Positions 33,239-43,213 of a stretch of DNA of 64,000 nucleotides are shown in pieces. Positions within the stretch are counted from its first letter, which is position 1. The number at the start of each line of letters is the position of its first letter. Position numbers and translations under genes: made by a program. A model generated the notes under the pieces. It had not been told where the DNA came from and did no database searches. It saw only the letters and a program-made list of their open reading frames with translations. Origin of the DNA: an uncultured Odoribacter sp. (GTDB lineage Bacteria; Bacteroidota; Bacteroidia; Bacteroidales; Marinifilaceae); the NCBI GenBank assembly GCA_910589025.1, contig CAJURM010000009.1:50519-114518 (forward strand), read 5' to 3'.

Positions 33239-34147
33239 ATGGCGGAATATCATGTGCCGGTTTTGTTGAAGGAGTCGATAGAGGGTTTGGCCATCAGGCC
33301 GGATGGGGATTATTTGGATCTGACGTTCGGCGGAGGGGGGCATTCGCGGGAAATATTGAGGCATCTGAAAACAGGAAGGTTGATGGGATTTGACCAGGAT
33401 GAGGATGCTTTGGCGAATGTGCCGGGTGATGACCGGTTTGTTTTTGTGAATCATAATTTCAGGTATTTGCGGAACTTTGTGCGCTATCACGGTTGGGGCA
33501 AGGTGGATGGGATTTTAGCGGATTTGGGGGTTTCTTCTCACGAATTTGATGAAGCGGAAAGGGGATTTTCGTTCCGTTTTGATGCGGAATTGGATATGCG
33601 TATGAATCGCAGGAGCCGCCTGAAGGCTTCGGATGTGCTGAATGGTTATCCGGAAGAGGAGCTTGTGAGTTTGTTCCGGAATTATGGGGAGGTTGAAAAT
33701 GCCGGGAGGTTGGTCGGTCTGATACTGAAAGCCCGCCAGGCGGGAGAGATTGTTTCTTCGGATGATTTGTACCGGGCGATTTTGCCGTGTGTGCCGAAGA
33801 TGAAGGAGAAGAAGTACTTGGCAAAGGTGTATCAGGCCTTGCGGATAGAGGTGAACGGTGAACTGGACGCTTTAAAGGAGATGCTGGAGCAGGCGGTGCA
33901 GGTGTTGAAGCCCGGAGGGCGTTTGGTGGTGATTACGTATCACTCTTTGGAGGACCGGATTGTGAAGAATTTTTTTAAAACCGGAAATGCAGAGGGGAAA
34001 GAGGAGAAGGATCTGATATACGGGCATGTCGCCAATGATTTTGAGTTGGTGAACCGGAAAATCATTGTGCCGTCGGAGGAGGAGACAGAGAGGAATCCCC
34101 GGGCAAGAAGTGCGAAGTTGCGTATTGCCCGCAGGTTGGAAAACTGA
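33239..34147 (+). CDS. rsmH: 16S rRNA (cytosine-1402 N4)-methyltransferase
   Basis: The 302-residue protein contains the opening YHVPVLLKESIEGL, the SAM-binding loop DLTFGGGGHSREIL and the ILADLGVSSHEFDEAERGFSFRFDAELDMRM signature of RsmH/MraW. It methylates C1402 in the decoding centre of 16S rRNA. It keeps its usual place as the second dcw gene. Confidence 0.96.
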   Translation: MAEYHVPVLLKESIEGLAIRPDGDYLDLTFGGGGHSREILRHLKTGRLMGFDQDEDALANVPGDDRFVFVNHNFRYLRNFVRYHGWGKVDGILADLGVSSHEFDEAERGFSFRFDAELDMRMNRRSRLKASDVLNGYPEEELVSLFRNYGEVENAGRLVGLILKARQAGEIVSSDDLYRAILPCVPKMKEKKYLAKVYQALRIEVNGELDALKEMLEQAVQVLKPGGRLVVITYHSLEDRIVKNFFKTGNAEGKEEKDLIYGHVANDFELVNRKIIVPSEEETERNPRARSAKLRIARRLEN

Positions 34148-34162
34148 AAATGACAGAGAATT

Positions 34163-34537
34163 ATGGGGTTGTTTGATAAAACGAAGGAATTTATTTCTCC
34201 CAAGGAGGAGTTGAAAGAGACGGTCGGAGCTTCGGTGAAAGAGTTGCTTGACGGTCGTATCCTGGCGGACAAGGTGATTCGGCGGAATATCATGTTTATC
34301 CTGTTTCTGACGTTTTTGGGTATTTTTTACATTGCAAACGGATACAGTACGGAGAAGTTATATAAGAAAAAGGTGTCCATGGAACGGGAAGTGAGGGATT
34401 TGCGCTTTGAGTCTATCACGACTGCCGCCCAGTTAATGTTTATCAGTAAACAGTCGGAGGTGAAAAGACGGGTGAATGAAGAGGGATTGGAATTGGAGGA
34501 GAGCAAGGAACCTCCCGTAAAAATATACAAGAGGTAA
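34163..34537 (+). CDS. ftsL: FtsL-like cell division protein
   Basis: The 124-residue protein is a single-pass membrane protein. It has a cytoplasmic N-terminus (~40 residues), a membrane helix (NIMFILFLTFLGIFYIANGY, ~44-63), then a short coiled coil (EKLYKKKVSMEREVRDLRFE). Size, topology and position between rsmH and ftsI identify it as FtsL/FtsL-like. It would join the FtsQLB complex that activates septal synthesis. Confidence 0.8.
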   Translation: MGLFDKTKEFISPKEELKETVGASVKELLDGRILADKVIRRNIMFILFLTFLGIFYIANGYSTEKLYKKKVSMEREVRDLRFESITTAAQLMFISKQSEVKRRVNEEGLELEESKEPPVKIYKR

Positions 34538-34541
34538 GGTT

Positions 34542-36647
34542 ATGTCGATGAAGGGTGAAATCGTATGGCGTATCGGGATGGTTTACATCCTGATGATGCT
34601 GGTTGCCGCGTTAATCGTGGTGAAGGCCCTTCATGTGCAGATGTGGGAAGGTGAGAAGTGGAGAAGTAAATCCGGCTCGGTGCGGGTAAAGGATTTTGAG
34701 GTGGCGCCCAATCGGGGGGATATTTGTGCTTGTGACGGACGGAAGCTGGCGAGTTCGGTGCCCTATTATGAGTTGCGTTTTGACGGTGCCGTGGTGGCGA
34801 ACGATGTGTTCCGGGCGAATGCGGACAGTCTGGCTTTGTGTCTGTCCCGTTTTTTTGGTGATGAGAGTCCGGCGTATTACCGTAAACGCCTCGGAACGGC
34901 GAAGAGCCAGAAAAAGCGTTATTATTTGCTGAACAAGCGTAAGGTTTCCTATAATGAGTTGAAAAAAATCCGGGAGTTTCCGATATTCCGGTTGGGAAAA
35001 AATAAAGGCGGGTTGATCGAGGTGATGAGCAGTACCCGTTTGCAACCGCATGTGAATTTGGCGAGCCGGACGATAGGGTATCTGAATGAGGCGGAGGACG
35101 GAAGTTTTGAGGGACGGGTTGGTATTGAAGGGGCTTTTGAGAACGAGTTGAAAGGTATTCCGGGGCGGAGTGTGAAACAGATGATGTCCGGGACGTGGGT
35201 GCCTGTCACGGTGGAAGAGCCGGAGGACGGGAATGATGTGATTACGACTATCGATGTGGATTATCAGGATATTGTGCAACATGCGCTGTTGCGTCAGATG
35301 GAGAAGTTTGAAGCGGATAAAGGGTGTGCGATATTGATGGAGGTGAAAACGGGAGATGTCAAGGCAATTGCAAATTTAACCCGCACGACGGGGGGCACTT
35401 ACCGGGAGAGTATGAATTATGCCATCGGGGATGCCGGAGAACCCGGTTCCGTGATAAAGGCTGCGACCATGATTGCTTTGTTGGAGGATGGTTATGTTGA
35501 GCCGGATGATACGGTGGATTTGGGGGGAACCGGAAGGTATCAGTTTTATGAGAATTACCTGACAGATTCTGATAATAAGAAACCGGGAAAAATTAGTATC
35601 CGGCATGTTTTTGAGACGTCGTCCAATGGTATTGCCAAGATTGTGTATGACCATTACAGGAAGCAGCCGGAGCGTTTTGTGAACCGTTGGTGCGGGTTGG
35701 GTTTGGATAAGAGTTTGGGCGTGAGATTGAAAGGGGAGGGAGAGCCTTATATTAAGCATCCGGGGGAGAAGGAGTGGACCGGGATTACTTTGCCGTGGAT
35801 GAGTATCGGTTATGAGTTGAAGATTACGCCTTTGCAGGTGCTGGCTTTTTATAATGCCATTGCGAATGACGGACAGCGTATGCGACCCCGGTTTGTGAAG
35901 GAGATCCGTAATCGGGGGCGGATTGTCGAGTCGTTTGAGCCGGAGGAGGTGGGGGGAAGGCTATGCAGTCGCAGTACGTTGAAAAAAATACAGGAGATGT
36001 TGGAGGGTGTCGTGGAAAACGGGACGGCCCGGAATATCCGGACCGATAAGTACCGGATTGCCGGGAAGACGGGGACAGCCCGTATTGCTACGGGAACGAA
36101 AGGATATGGTATCCGGAAATACCGGGCAAGTTTTGTCGGTTTTTTCCCGGCGGAAGCACCGCTTTATTCCTGTATTGTGGTTATTGATAATCCTTCTTTG
36201 TCGAAAGGTTTTTATGCGGCGCAGGTGTCCAGTCCGGTTTTCCGGGAGATTGCCGATAAGGTATATTCTATTGCCTATATGCAGTATGGGGAGCAGCAGC
36301 GGGTGGCGGAAAAAACAGTGCCGGTGAGTAAAAACGGTTTGAAGACCGATTTCCGGAAAATATTTGATGGTTTGGGTTTGGAGTTGGACGGGAAGGCCGA
36401 AGTGGAAGAGAATGATTGGGTGATTACGTCGAGCGGGGAAGGGGAAAATGTGGTGTTGAAACCCCGGCGGATTAATAATTCCGTGGTGCCTAATGTGAAA
36501 GGGATGGGGTTGCGTGATGCTTTGTTTGTGCTGGAGAATGCGGGATTGAAGGTGGGGGTTGTAGGTGCGGGGATGGTGCAGCGTCAGTCGTTGGCGCCGG
36601 GACAAGATGTAAGGGAAGGCGGCTATATCCAGATCGAGTTGCGGTAG
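34542..36647 (+). CDS. ftsI: Penicillin-binding protein, FtsI-type transpeptidase with PASTA domain
   Basis: The 701-residue protein has an N-terminal membrane anchor, a pedestal domain starting at APNRGDICACDGRKLA, and a transpeptidase domain. The catalytic motifs are SVIK (S303), SSN (360-362) and KTG (K509). One C-terminal PASTA domain (VPNVKGMGLRDALFVLENAGLKVG) is typical of Bacteroidetes FtsI. It makes septal peptide crosslinks with FtsW. It starts 4 bp after ftsL. Confidence 0.94.
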   Translation: MSMKGEIVWRIGMVYILMMLVAALIVVKALHVQMWEGEKWRSKSGSVRVKDFEVAPNRGDICACDGRKLASSVPYYELRFDGAVVANDVFRANADSLALCLSRFFGDESPAYYRKRLGTAKSQKKRYYLLNKRKVSYNELKKIREFPIFRLGKNKGGLIEVMSSTRLQPHVNLASRTIGYLNEAEDGSFEGRVGIEGAFENELKGIPGRSVKQMMSGTWVPVTVEEPEDGNDVITTIDVDYQDIVQHALLRQMEKFEADKGCAILMEVKTGDVKAIANLTRTTGGTYRESMNYAIGDAGEPGSVIKAATMIALLEDGYVEPDDTVDLGGTGRYQFYENYLTDSDNKKPGKISIRHVFETSSNGIAKIVYDHYRKQPERFVNRWCGLGLDKSLGVRLKGEGEPYIKHPGEKEWTGITLPWMSIGYELKITPLQVLAFYNAIANDGQRMRPRFVKEIRNRGRIVESFEPEEVGGRLCSRSTLKKIQEMLEGVVENGTARNIRTDKYRIAGKTGTARIATGTKGYGIRKYRASFVGFFPAEAPLYSCIVVIDNPSLSKGFYAAQVSSPVFREIADKVYSIAYMQYGEQQRVAEKTVPVSKNGLKTDFRKIFDGLGLELDGKAEVEENDWVITSSGEGENVVLKPRRINNSVVPNVKGMGLRDALFVLENAGLKVGVVGAGMVQRQSLAPGQDVREGGYIQIELR

Positions 36648-36691
36648 AGAATACGAGACCATAAAAGGGGTTTAAATATAGATGACCTGTA

Positions 36692-38146
36692 ATGGAAAAA
36701 TTAAAGGATTTATTAAAAGGAGTAGTTTGTGAATCGGTTCACGGGGATGCGGAAGTTCTGGTGAATGCGGTTCATTTTGATTCCCGGAAAGTCGGGAAGG
36801 ACGATGTGTTTGTGGCTCAGCGCGGAGTGAGTGTTGACGGACATGCTTTTATACCAAAAGCGATAGAAGCCGGGGTTACGGCGGTGGTTTGTGAGGAGTT
36901 GCCCGGAGTGATGGCAGAGGGGGTGTGTTATGTGAAAGTGGCGGATTCTTCGGAAGCGTTGGGGATGATGGTTGCCAATTTTTACGGAAACCCTTCGCGG
37001 AAAATGAAATTGGTTGGAGTGACGGGTACGAACGGGAAAACCACTACCGCGACTTTATTATACGAGCTTGTGCGCCTGATGGGCAGGAAGGCGGGACTGC
37101 TTTCTACCGTTTGTAATTATGTGGATGAGGAGAGGTGTCCTTCTACCCACACGACGCCCGATGCCGTGGAGTTGAACGGGTATTTGAAAAGGATGGCGGA
37201 TGCGGGATGTGAGTATTGTTTTATGGAGGTGAGTTCGCATTCCATCCATCAGAAACGGATTGCCGGACTGGATTTTGACGGGGCTGTTTTTTCAAACATT
37301 ACCCACGATCATTTGGATTATCATAAAACGTTCAAGGCTTATATTGAGGCGAAAAAGGCTTTTTTTGACGGATTGAAGAAGGATGCGTTTGCCTTGACGA
37401 ATGCCGACGATAAGAATGGAATGGTGATGTTGCAGAATACGGCGGCACGGCGTTTTACCTATTCTTGCCGGACGTTGGCGGATTTTAATGCCAAGGTGAT
37501 AGAAAAGCATCTGGACGGTACGTTGTTGCATCTGGACGGTAACGAGGTGTGGACTAAGTTTACGGGCGATTTTAATGCCTATAATTTGTTGGCGGTCTAT
37601 TCTTCGGCATGTCTGCTGGGGTTGGATAAAGAGGAGGTGTTGCGGTGTATGAGCCTGTTGGTTCCGGTGTCGGGGCGTTTTGAGACGATTGTTTCGAGGG
37701 AGGGGGTAGTGGCTGTGGTGGATTACGCCCATACGCCCGATGCGGTGGAAAATGTGCTTTCGACTATTAAAGGCTTGAAGGGCAAAAATAATGTGGTCAT
37801 TACGGTGGTCGGTGCCGGTGGGGACCGGGACAAGACGAAACGTCCGGAGATGGCGGATGCTGCCTGCCGGTATAGCGACCGGGTGATTCTGACGTCCGAT
37901 AATCCCCGTAGCGAAGAGCCGGAAGCTATTCTGGCAGATATGCGGACGGGAGTGAAGGAGGAGGATAAGAGTAAGGTGTTGTCGATTACTGACCGCCGGG
38001 AGGCTATCCGTACGGCGCTGATGTTTGCTTCCAAGGGGGATATTGTGCTGATTGCCGGAAAGGGACATGAAAATTATCAGGAAATAAAAGGCGTGAAACA
38101 TCATTTCGATGATAAAGAGGTGGTGAATGAGGTTTTTAATATGTAG
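36692..38146 (+). CDS. murE: UDP-MurNAc-L-Ala-D-Glu:meso-DAP ligase
   Basis: The 484-residue Mur ligase has P-loop GVTGTNGKTTTATLLYEL, HTTPDAVELN and SHSIHQKRIAGLDFDGAVFSNITHDHLDYH. The DNPR motif (D403-R406) selects meso-diaminopimelate over lysine, so the peptidoglycan is of the DAP type. It adds the third residue of the stem peptide in the cytoplasm. Confidence 0.96.
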   Translation: MEKLKDLLKGVVCESVHGDAEVLVNAVHFDSRKVGKDDVFVAQRGVSVDGHAFIPKAIEAGVTAVVCEELPGVMAEGVCYVKVADSSEALGMMVANFYGNPSRKMKLVGVTGTNGKTTTATLLYELVRLMGRKAGLLSTVCNYVDEERCPSTHTTPDAVELNGYLKRMADAGCEYCFMEVSSHSIHQKRIAGLDFDGAVFSNITHDHLDYHKTFKAYIEAKKAFFDGLKKDAFALTNADDKNGMVMLQNTAARRFTYSCRTLADFNAKVIEKHLDGTLLHLDGNEVWTKFTGDFNAYNLLAVYSSACLLGLDKEEVLRCMSLLVPVSGRFETIVSREGVVAVVDYAHTPDAVENVLSTIKGLKGKNNVVITVVGAGGDRDKTKRPEMADAACRYSDRVILTSDNPRSEEPEAILADMRTGVKEEDKSKVLSITDRREAIRTALMFASKGDIVLIAGKGHENYQEIKGVKHHFDDKEVVNEVFNM

Positions 38147-38170
38147 TATCTTCAATTAATTTTAACAGGT

Positions 38171-39421
38171 ATGTTGTATTATCTTTTTAAGTATCTGGAT
38201 GAGTTGGATTTTCCGGGAGCGGGCATGTTTCATTACATTACATTCCGTTCGGCTTGTGCTATTATTCTCTCTTTGTTGTTGGCGACGATTATAGGTAAGA
38301 GGGTAATCCGGATTTTGCAGAAGCAGCAAATCGGTGAAGAGATCCGGGATTTGGGCTTGGAGGGGCAGATGCAGAAAAAAGGAACGCCGACGATGGGGGG
38401 AATTATTATCCTGTTGTCGATACTGATTCCGGTGTTGCTGTTTGCCCGTTTGGATAATATTTATGTTCAGTTGATGATTATTTCTACCCTCTGGTTGGGG
38501 GCCATCGGTTTTGCCGATGATTATATAAAGGTGTTTCGTAAACATAAGGAGGGTTTGAAAGGGCGCTTTAAGGTTATCGGACAGGTGGGGTTGGGATTGA
38601 TCGTCGGTATTACGCTGTATATCAGTGATGATGTCGTGATCCGGGAGCGGGCAACTATATCTGAAATCGGACAGGTGACAAGTATGGTGGATGAAGGGTT
38701 TGAAGGGGAGAATGTGCCGAAGGCATTGACGAGGGATGTGAAATCAACGAAGACGACCATTCCTTTTTTCAAAAATAATGAGTTTGATTATGCCTGGTTT
38801 ACTTCCTGGGCGGGAAAATATTCGGAAGGTTTGGGTTGGGTGCTGTTTGTTGTTATCACCATCCTGATTGTGACGGCGGTATCGAATGGTGCCAATCTGA
38901 CGGACGGTCTGGACGGCCTGGCTACCGGGACCTCTGCTATTGCCGGCGCGACGTTGGGGATTCTGGCGTATGTGTCGGGGAATATGATGTATGCGGATTA
39001 TCTGAATATCATGTATATTCCTCATTCCGGGGAGTTGGTTGTTTTTGGTGCTGCCTTTATCGGGGCTACTATCGGATTTTTGTGGTACAATTCGTTTCCG
39101 GCCCAGGTTTTCATGGGAGATACGGGCAGTTTGTCTTTGGGCGGTATTATTGCCGTGTTTGCCATTATGATTCATAAAGAGTTACTGATTCCGATTCTTT
39201 GTGGTATTTTCCTTATGGAGAACCTGTCGGTGGTGATGCAGGTGAGTTATTTTAAATATACGAAAAAGAAGTTCGGGGAAGGACGCCGGATTTTCCTGAT
39301 GGCGCCGTTGCATCATCATTTCCAGAAAAAGGGGATTCCGGAACCGAAGATTGTCACCCGTTTCTGGATTGTAGGGATTATCTTGGCGGTGCTTACGATA
39401 GTGACTTTAAAAATAAGATAG
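38171..39421 (+). CDS. mraY: Phospho-N-acetylmuramoyl-pentapeptide transferase
   Basis: The 416-residue integral membrane protein shows the MraY signatures GTPTMGGIIIL, GFADDYIKV, NLTDGLDGLATG and PLHHHFQ. It transfers phospho-MurNAc-pentapeptide to undecaprenyl phosphate to make lipid I. An insertion around residues 160-205 between membrane helices makes it longer than the E. coli enzyme (360), as is usual in Bacteroidetes. Confidence 0.96.
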   Translation: MLYYLFKYLDELDFPGAGMFHYITFRSACAIILSLLLATIIGKRVIRILQKQQIGEEIRDLGLEGQMQKKGTPTMGGIIILLSILIPVLLFARLDNIYVQLMIISTLWLGAIGFADDYIKVFRKHKEGLKGRFKVIGQVGLGLIVGITLYISDDVVIRERATISEIGQVTSMVDEGFEGENVPKALTRDVKSTKTTIPFFKNNEFDYAWFTSWAGKYSEGLGWVLFVVITILIVTAVSNGANLTDGLDGLATGTSAIAGATLGILAYVSGNMMYADYLNIMYIPHSGELVVFGAAFIGATIGFLWYNSFPAQVFMGDTGSLSLGGIIAVFAIMIHKELLIPILCGIFLMENLSVVMQVSYFKYTKKKFGEGRRIFLMAPLHHHFQKKGIPEPKIVTRFWIVGIILAVLTIVTLKIR

Positions 39422-39444
39422 AGTATTAAACAGGTATATATACG

Positions 39445-40785
39445 ATGAAACGGCTGATTGTTTTAGGCGGAAAGGAAAGCGGAACGGGGGCGGCTTTGTT
39501 GGGAAAGAAGTTGGGGTATGATGTTTTTTTGTCGGATAAAGGACGGATAGAACCGGGGTATAAGGCTGTTCTGCAAGAAGCGGGGATTGATTTTGAGGAG
39601 GGACGACATACGGAAAGCCGGATTTTAGAGGCGGATGTTGTGGTGAAAAGTCCGGGTATTCCCGATACGGTGCCGATGGTTGTGCAGTTAAGGGAAAGCG
39701 GTACGGAGGTGATTTCGGAGATTGAGTTTGCCGGGAGGTATACCGGTGCCCGGATGGTTTGTATTACCGGAAGTAACGGGAAAACGACGACGACTTTGCT
39801 TACGCATCATATTTTGTCGCAGGCAGGGGTGGATGCCGGGTTGGCAGGGAATGTCGGAAAGAGTTTGGCTGCACAGGTGGCGGAGAATGCACATCCGGTG
39901 TATGTGGTGGAGTTGTCGAGTTTCCAGTTGGACGGCATGTCCCGTTTTAAAGCGGATGTGGCGGTGATTACCAATATCACGCCTGACCACCTGGACCGCT
40001 ATGACCATAAGTTTGAAAATTATGCCGATGCCAAGTTCCGGATTTTGCAGAATATGGATGCCGACGGGATGTTTATATATGGCAGGGATTGTGATGTGGT
40101 ACGGGAGAGAGTGGACGCTATGCAGCCGGCTCCGCAATGTGCGGGTTTTACGTATGGACCGCACTTGTTGAAGGATGGGGCACACATGGAGGGCGATATG
40201 GTGGTAGTGCAGTGGGAAGGCAGGCGCTTTTCTGTAGACAAGGCGGACATCAGCATCAAGGGCAGGCATAATGTATACAATGCTATGGCGGCTATTCTGG
40301 CTTGCATGCGGATGGGACTGACTGATGATGCTATCCGCCGGGGATTGAAGAGTTTTCCTCAGGTGGAGCACCGATTGGAGACGGTAGCGGAGAAGCAGGG
40401 GGTTGTGTATATCAATGATTCCAAGGCGACGAATGTGGATTCGGCCTGGTATGCTTTGGACAGCATGACGGCTCCTGTGGTCTGGATTGCCGGAGGAACG
40501 GATAAGGGAAACGATTACAGTGTTCTGCTTCCGTTGGTGAAAGAGAAGGTGAAAGTGTTGGTTTGTATGGGGGTGGATAACCGGAAGTTGATGGAGGCTT
40601 TTTTGCCGCTTTGTGAAGTGGTGGATACCCACAGTCTGGATGAAGCGATAGAGGCGTGCCGCGAGCATGCAGTGTCCGGTGATGCTGTACTTTTGTCGCC
40701 GTGTTGCGCCAGTTTTGATTTGTTTAAGAATTATGAACAGCGGGGGGAGCTTTTTAAGGAAAAGGTGAGAGCCATTCCGGATTAG
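39445..40785 (+). CDS. murD: UDP-MurNAc-L-alanine:D-glutamate ligase
   Basis: The 446-residue Mur ligase has the N-terminal dinucleotide-like fold RLIVLGGKESGTGAALLGKK, P-loop TGSNGKTTTTLLTHHIL, the NITPDHLDRYDHKFENYADAK region and YINDSKATN in the C-terminal domain. It adds D-Glu to UDP-MurNAc-Ala. It lies 23 bp after mraY. Confidence 0.96.
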   Translation: MKRLIVLGGKESGTGAALLGKKLGYDVFLSDKGRIEPGYKAVLQEAGIDFEEGRHTESRILEADVVVKSPGIPDTVPMVVQLRESGTEVISEIEFAGRYTGARMVCITGSNGKTTTTLLTHHILSQAGVDAGLAGNVGKSLAAQVAENAHPVYVVELSSFQLDGMSRFKADVAVITNITPDHLDRYDHKFENYADAKFRILQNMDADGMFIYGRDCDVVRERVDAMQPAPQCAGFTYGPHLLKDGAHMEGDMVVVQWEGRRFSVDKADISIKGRHNVYNAMAAILACMRMGLTDDAIRRGLKSFPQVEHRLETVAEKQGVVYINDSKATNVDSAWYALDSMTAPVVWIAGGTDKGNDYSVLLPLVKEKVKVLVCMGVDNRKLMEAFLPLCEVVDTHSLDEAIEACREHAVSGDAVLLSPCCASFDLFKNYEQRGELFKEKVRAIPD

Positions 40786-40811
40786 GCAGGAGGATTATAG
40801 GATAGGCGGTT

Positions 40812-42068
40812 ATGTTTAATTGGAAGGATAAAATAAGGTTTAAGGGGGACAAGGTGCTCTGGTATGTGATTATCGGGTTGATGATTGCTTCCGTGATGGT
40901 GGTTTATTCTTCCACCGGGCGGCTGGCGTATCGGGTGAAGGACGGGAATACGAGTTTTTATCTGATGAAGCAGCTTTTCCTTATGGCGGGATGTTTTGTC
41001 GTGATTTTGGGGTTACAGTCCGTCCATTATAAATACCTGTTTAAGTTTTCCAAGGTTATTTTGGGAATGGCGTTTGTTTTTTTGTTGTGGGCGAAGTTTG
41101 CGGGGACGAATCTGAATGATGCCGACCGGTGGATTACGATTCCGTTGATTGGGTTTACTTTCCAGCCGTCGGAGCTGGCAAAAATAGGCATTATCCTTTA
41201 TACGGCAAGGATTATCACATATTATCAGACGGAACGGAATTGCAGTGATGAGGCTTTGAAGAGTGTGTTGCTGTATGTCGGGCCTGTGATTTTTATGATA
41301 TTTATGGATAACTTTTCGACTTCGTTGCTGATGGGGTTGATTTGTATGACGATGTTGTTTGTCGGACGGTTGCGTTTGAAACTCATGGCGATGTCGGTCG
41401 GAGCATTGATTGGCGTGGTGGGCATGATTCTTGTGCTGGCTTTTACGGTGCCTCAGTTTGAGAAGGTGGGGCGTGTGGCGACAATCAAGGGGCGTGTGAC
41501 GGAATTTTTTGCCGGCGGACAGCGGGAAGGCTATTCCTATCAGTCGGACCAGGCTAAGATAGCTGTTGCGAAGGGAGGCTTTTTAGGAGTGGGGCCTGGA
41601 AACAGTGAGCAACGGAATTTTTTGCCCCATCCTTATTCTGATTTTATTTTTGCGATTATCATAGAGGAGTATGGCTTGATTGGCGGTGGTGTGATGTTGT
41701 TGCTTTATCTGACGGTGTTGTTCCGGGTGGGGGTGATTGTGAGGCGGTGTACACGTACTTTTCCCGCTTTGTTGGTCACGGGTTTGGGATTGAGTATTGT
41801 TTTCCAGGCTTTTGTGAATATGGGGGTTTGTGTGGGTGTTTTTCCGGTGACGGGACAACCGTTGCCGCTGGTCAGTATGGGAGGGACATCGTTGTTGTTT
41901 ACCAGTGCGGCTTTGGGTATGATATTGAGTGTCAGTCATACGTTTATGAAGGGTGAGGAAGTTCCGGCTGACGGTGCGGAAGGGGAAGAGGAGGAGGAAT
42001 CGGAATCGGAAACGGGGGAAGAGGTTCCGGGGGGTGAGCGGGAAGAAAATGAACGCTATTATTCTTGA
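40812..42068 (+). CDS. ftsW: Septal peptidoglycan glycosyltransferase FtsW
   Basis: The 418-residue SEDS protein has about ten membrane segments and the family motifs NDADRWITIPLIGFTFQPSELAKIGIILY, a large loop ending GNSEQRNFLPHPYSDFIFAIIIEEYGL, and a C-terminal PLVSMGGTS. It polymerises glycan strands with FtsI. It ends in an unusual ~40-residue acidic, glutamate-rich tail (positions ~41950-42065). The last ATG-rich codons overlap a shadow frame that extends murG upstream. Confidence 0.95.
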   Translation: MFNWKDKIRFKGDKVLWYVIIGLMIASVMVVYSSTGRLAYRVKDGNTSFYLMKQLFLMAGCFVVILGLQSVHYKYLFKFSKVILGMAFVFLLWAKFAGTNLNDADRWITIPLIGFTFQPSELAKIGIILYTARIITYYQTERNCSDEALKSVLLYVGPVIFMIFMDNFSTSLLMGLICMTMLFVGRLRLKLMAMSVGALIGVVGMILVLAFTVPQFEKVGRVATIKGRVTEFFAGGQREGYSYQSDQAKIAVAKGGFLGVGPGNSEQRNFLPHPYSDFIFAIIIEEYGLIGGGVMLLLYLTVLFRVGVIVRRCTRTFPALLVTGLGLSIVFQAFVNMGVCVGVFPVTGQPLPLVSMGGTSLLFTSAALGMILSVSHTFMKGEEVPADGAEGEEEEESESETGEEVPGGEREENERYYS

Positions 42069-42084
42069 TTATAAAAAAGACGAT

Positions 42085-43182
42085 ATGAAACGGATTATTG
42101 TAAGCGGAGGAGGAACCGGCGGGCATATTTTCCCGGCGTTGTCGATTGCCAATGCTTTGAAGCGAATGGATAAGGATGTGGAGATTCTGTTTGTAGGGGC
42201 AGGGGGGAAAATGGAGATGGAGAAGGTGCCGGAAGCGGGTTTCCCGATCGAAGGACTGCCGGTCAGAGGTTTGCAGCGGAGGTTGACACTGGAGAATGTG
42301 AAGGTGCTGATTAATTTGTGGAAGAGTCTGCGGAAGGCGAAGAAGATTATCCGGCGTTTCCGTCCCGATGTGGTAGTCGGGGTAGGAGGTTATGCCAGTG
42401 GCCCGATCGGGCGGGTAGCTGCGAATGCGGGTATTCCTTTGGTGTTGCAGGAACAGAATTCTTATGCAGGTGTGACTAATAAGTTGTTGGCAAAGAAGGC
42501 GAAAAAGGTGTGTGTGGCGTATGAAGGGATGGAGCGTTTTTTTGAGCCGTCCAAGATTGTTTTTACCGGGAATCCGGTGCGTAAGGAGTTGCTGGGTAAG
42601 GAGGGAAAGCGGGAGGAAGGATATGCTTATTATGGTCTGGACCCGAAGAAAAAGACGGTTTTGGTGACCGGTGGAAGTCTGGGTGCGGGTACGTTGAATA
42701 AGATGGTTAAAGCACACCTGTCTGCGTTGGGTGAACGGGAAGATATACAGGTGTTGTGGCAATGCGGCGGGTATTATTATGACCAACTGAGTCGGGAGTT
42801 GGGCGAATGCTTGCCTTCTTGTGTGAAGTTGTTGGCGTTTCTGAAACGGATGGACCTGGCGTATGCCTGTGCTGATATTGTGGTGGCAAGAGCCGGAGCC
42901 GGAACGATTTCGGAGTTGTGTCTGCTGGAGAAAGCCGCGATACTGGTTCCTTCTCCGAATGTGGCGGAGGATCACCAGACTAAAAATGCAATGGCTTTGG
43001 TGAATAAGCAGGCGGCTCTGATGATTAAGGATGCGGAAGCCGTTGAACGTTTTATGCCAGTTCTGTCTGGGTTGTTGGAAGAGGAAGGAGCGTGCAGGGG
43101 CTTGTCGGAGAATATTGCCCGTCTTGCTATCCGGGATTCGGATGAAAAAATAGCTGCCGAAATCTTGAAGTTGATTCGGTAA
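42085..43182 (+). CDS. murG: Lipid II synthase (GlcNAc transferase) MurG
   Basis: The 365-residue GT28 glycosyltransferase starts MKRIIVSGGGTGGHIFPALSIANAL. It has VGVGGYASGPIGR, LQEQNSYAGVTNK and RAGAGTISELCLLEKAAILVPSPNVAEDHQTKNA. It adds GlcNAc to lipid I. The ATG at 42085 fits the family start; upstream in-frame ATGs at 41953 and 42049 lie inside ftsW and encode only a basic mirror of its acidic tail. Confidence 0.96.
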   Translation: MKRIIVSGGGTGGHIFPALSIANALKRMDKDVEILFVGAGGKMEMEKVPEAGFPIEGLPVRGLQRRLTLENVKVLINLWKSLRKAKKIIRRFRPDVVVGVGGYASGPIGRVAANAGIPLVLQEQNSYAGVTNKLLAKKAKKVCVAYEGMERFFEPSKIVFTGNPVRKELLGKEGKREEGYAYYGLDPKKKTVLVTGGSLGAGTLNKMVKAHLSALGEREDIQVLWQCGGYYYDQLSRELGECLPSCVKLLAFLKRMDLAYACADIVVARAGAGTISELCLLEKAAILVPSPNVAEDHQTKNAMALVNKQAALMIKDAEAVERFMPVLSGLLEEEGACRGLSENIARLAIRDSDEKIAAEILKLIR

Positions 43183-43213
43183 GGCGGATTTGCGGAGGTA
43201 AATGTAAGAAAAG

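Noticed and set aside
41953..42084. N-terminal extension of murG overlapping ftsW
   Set aside because: It encodes only a Lys/Arg-rich mirror of the ftsW acidic tail in another frame; MurG family members start at 42085.
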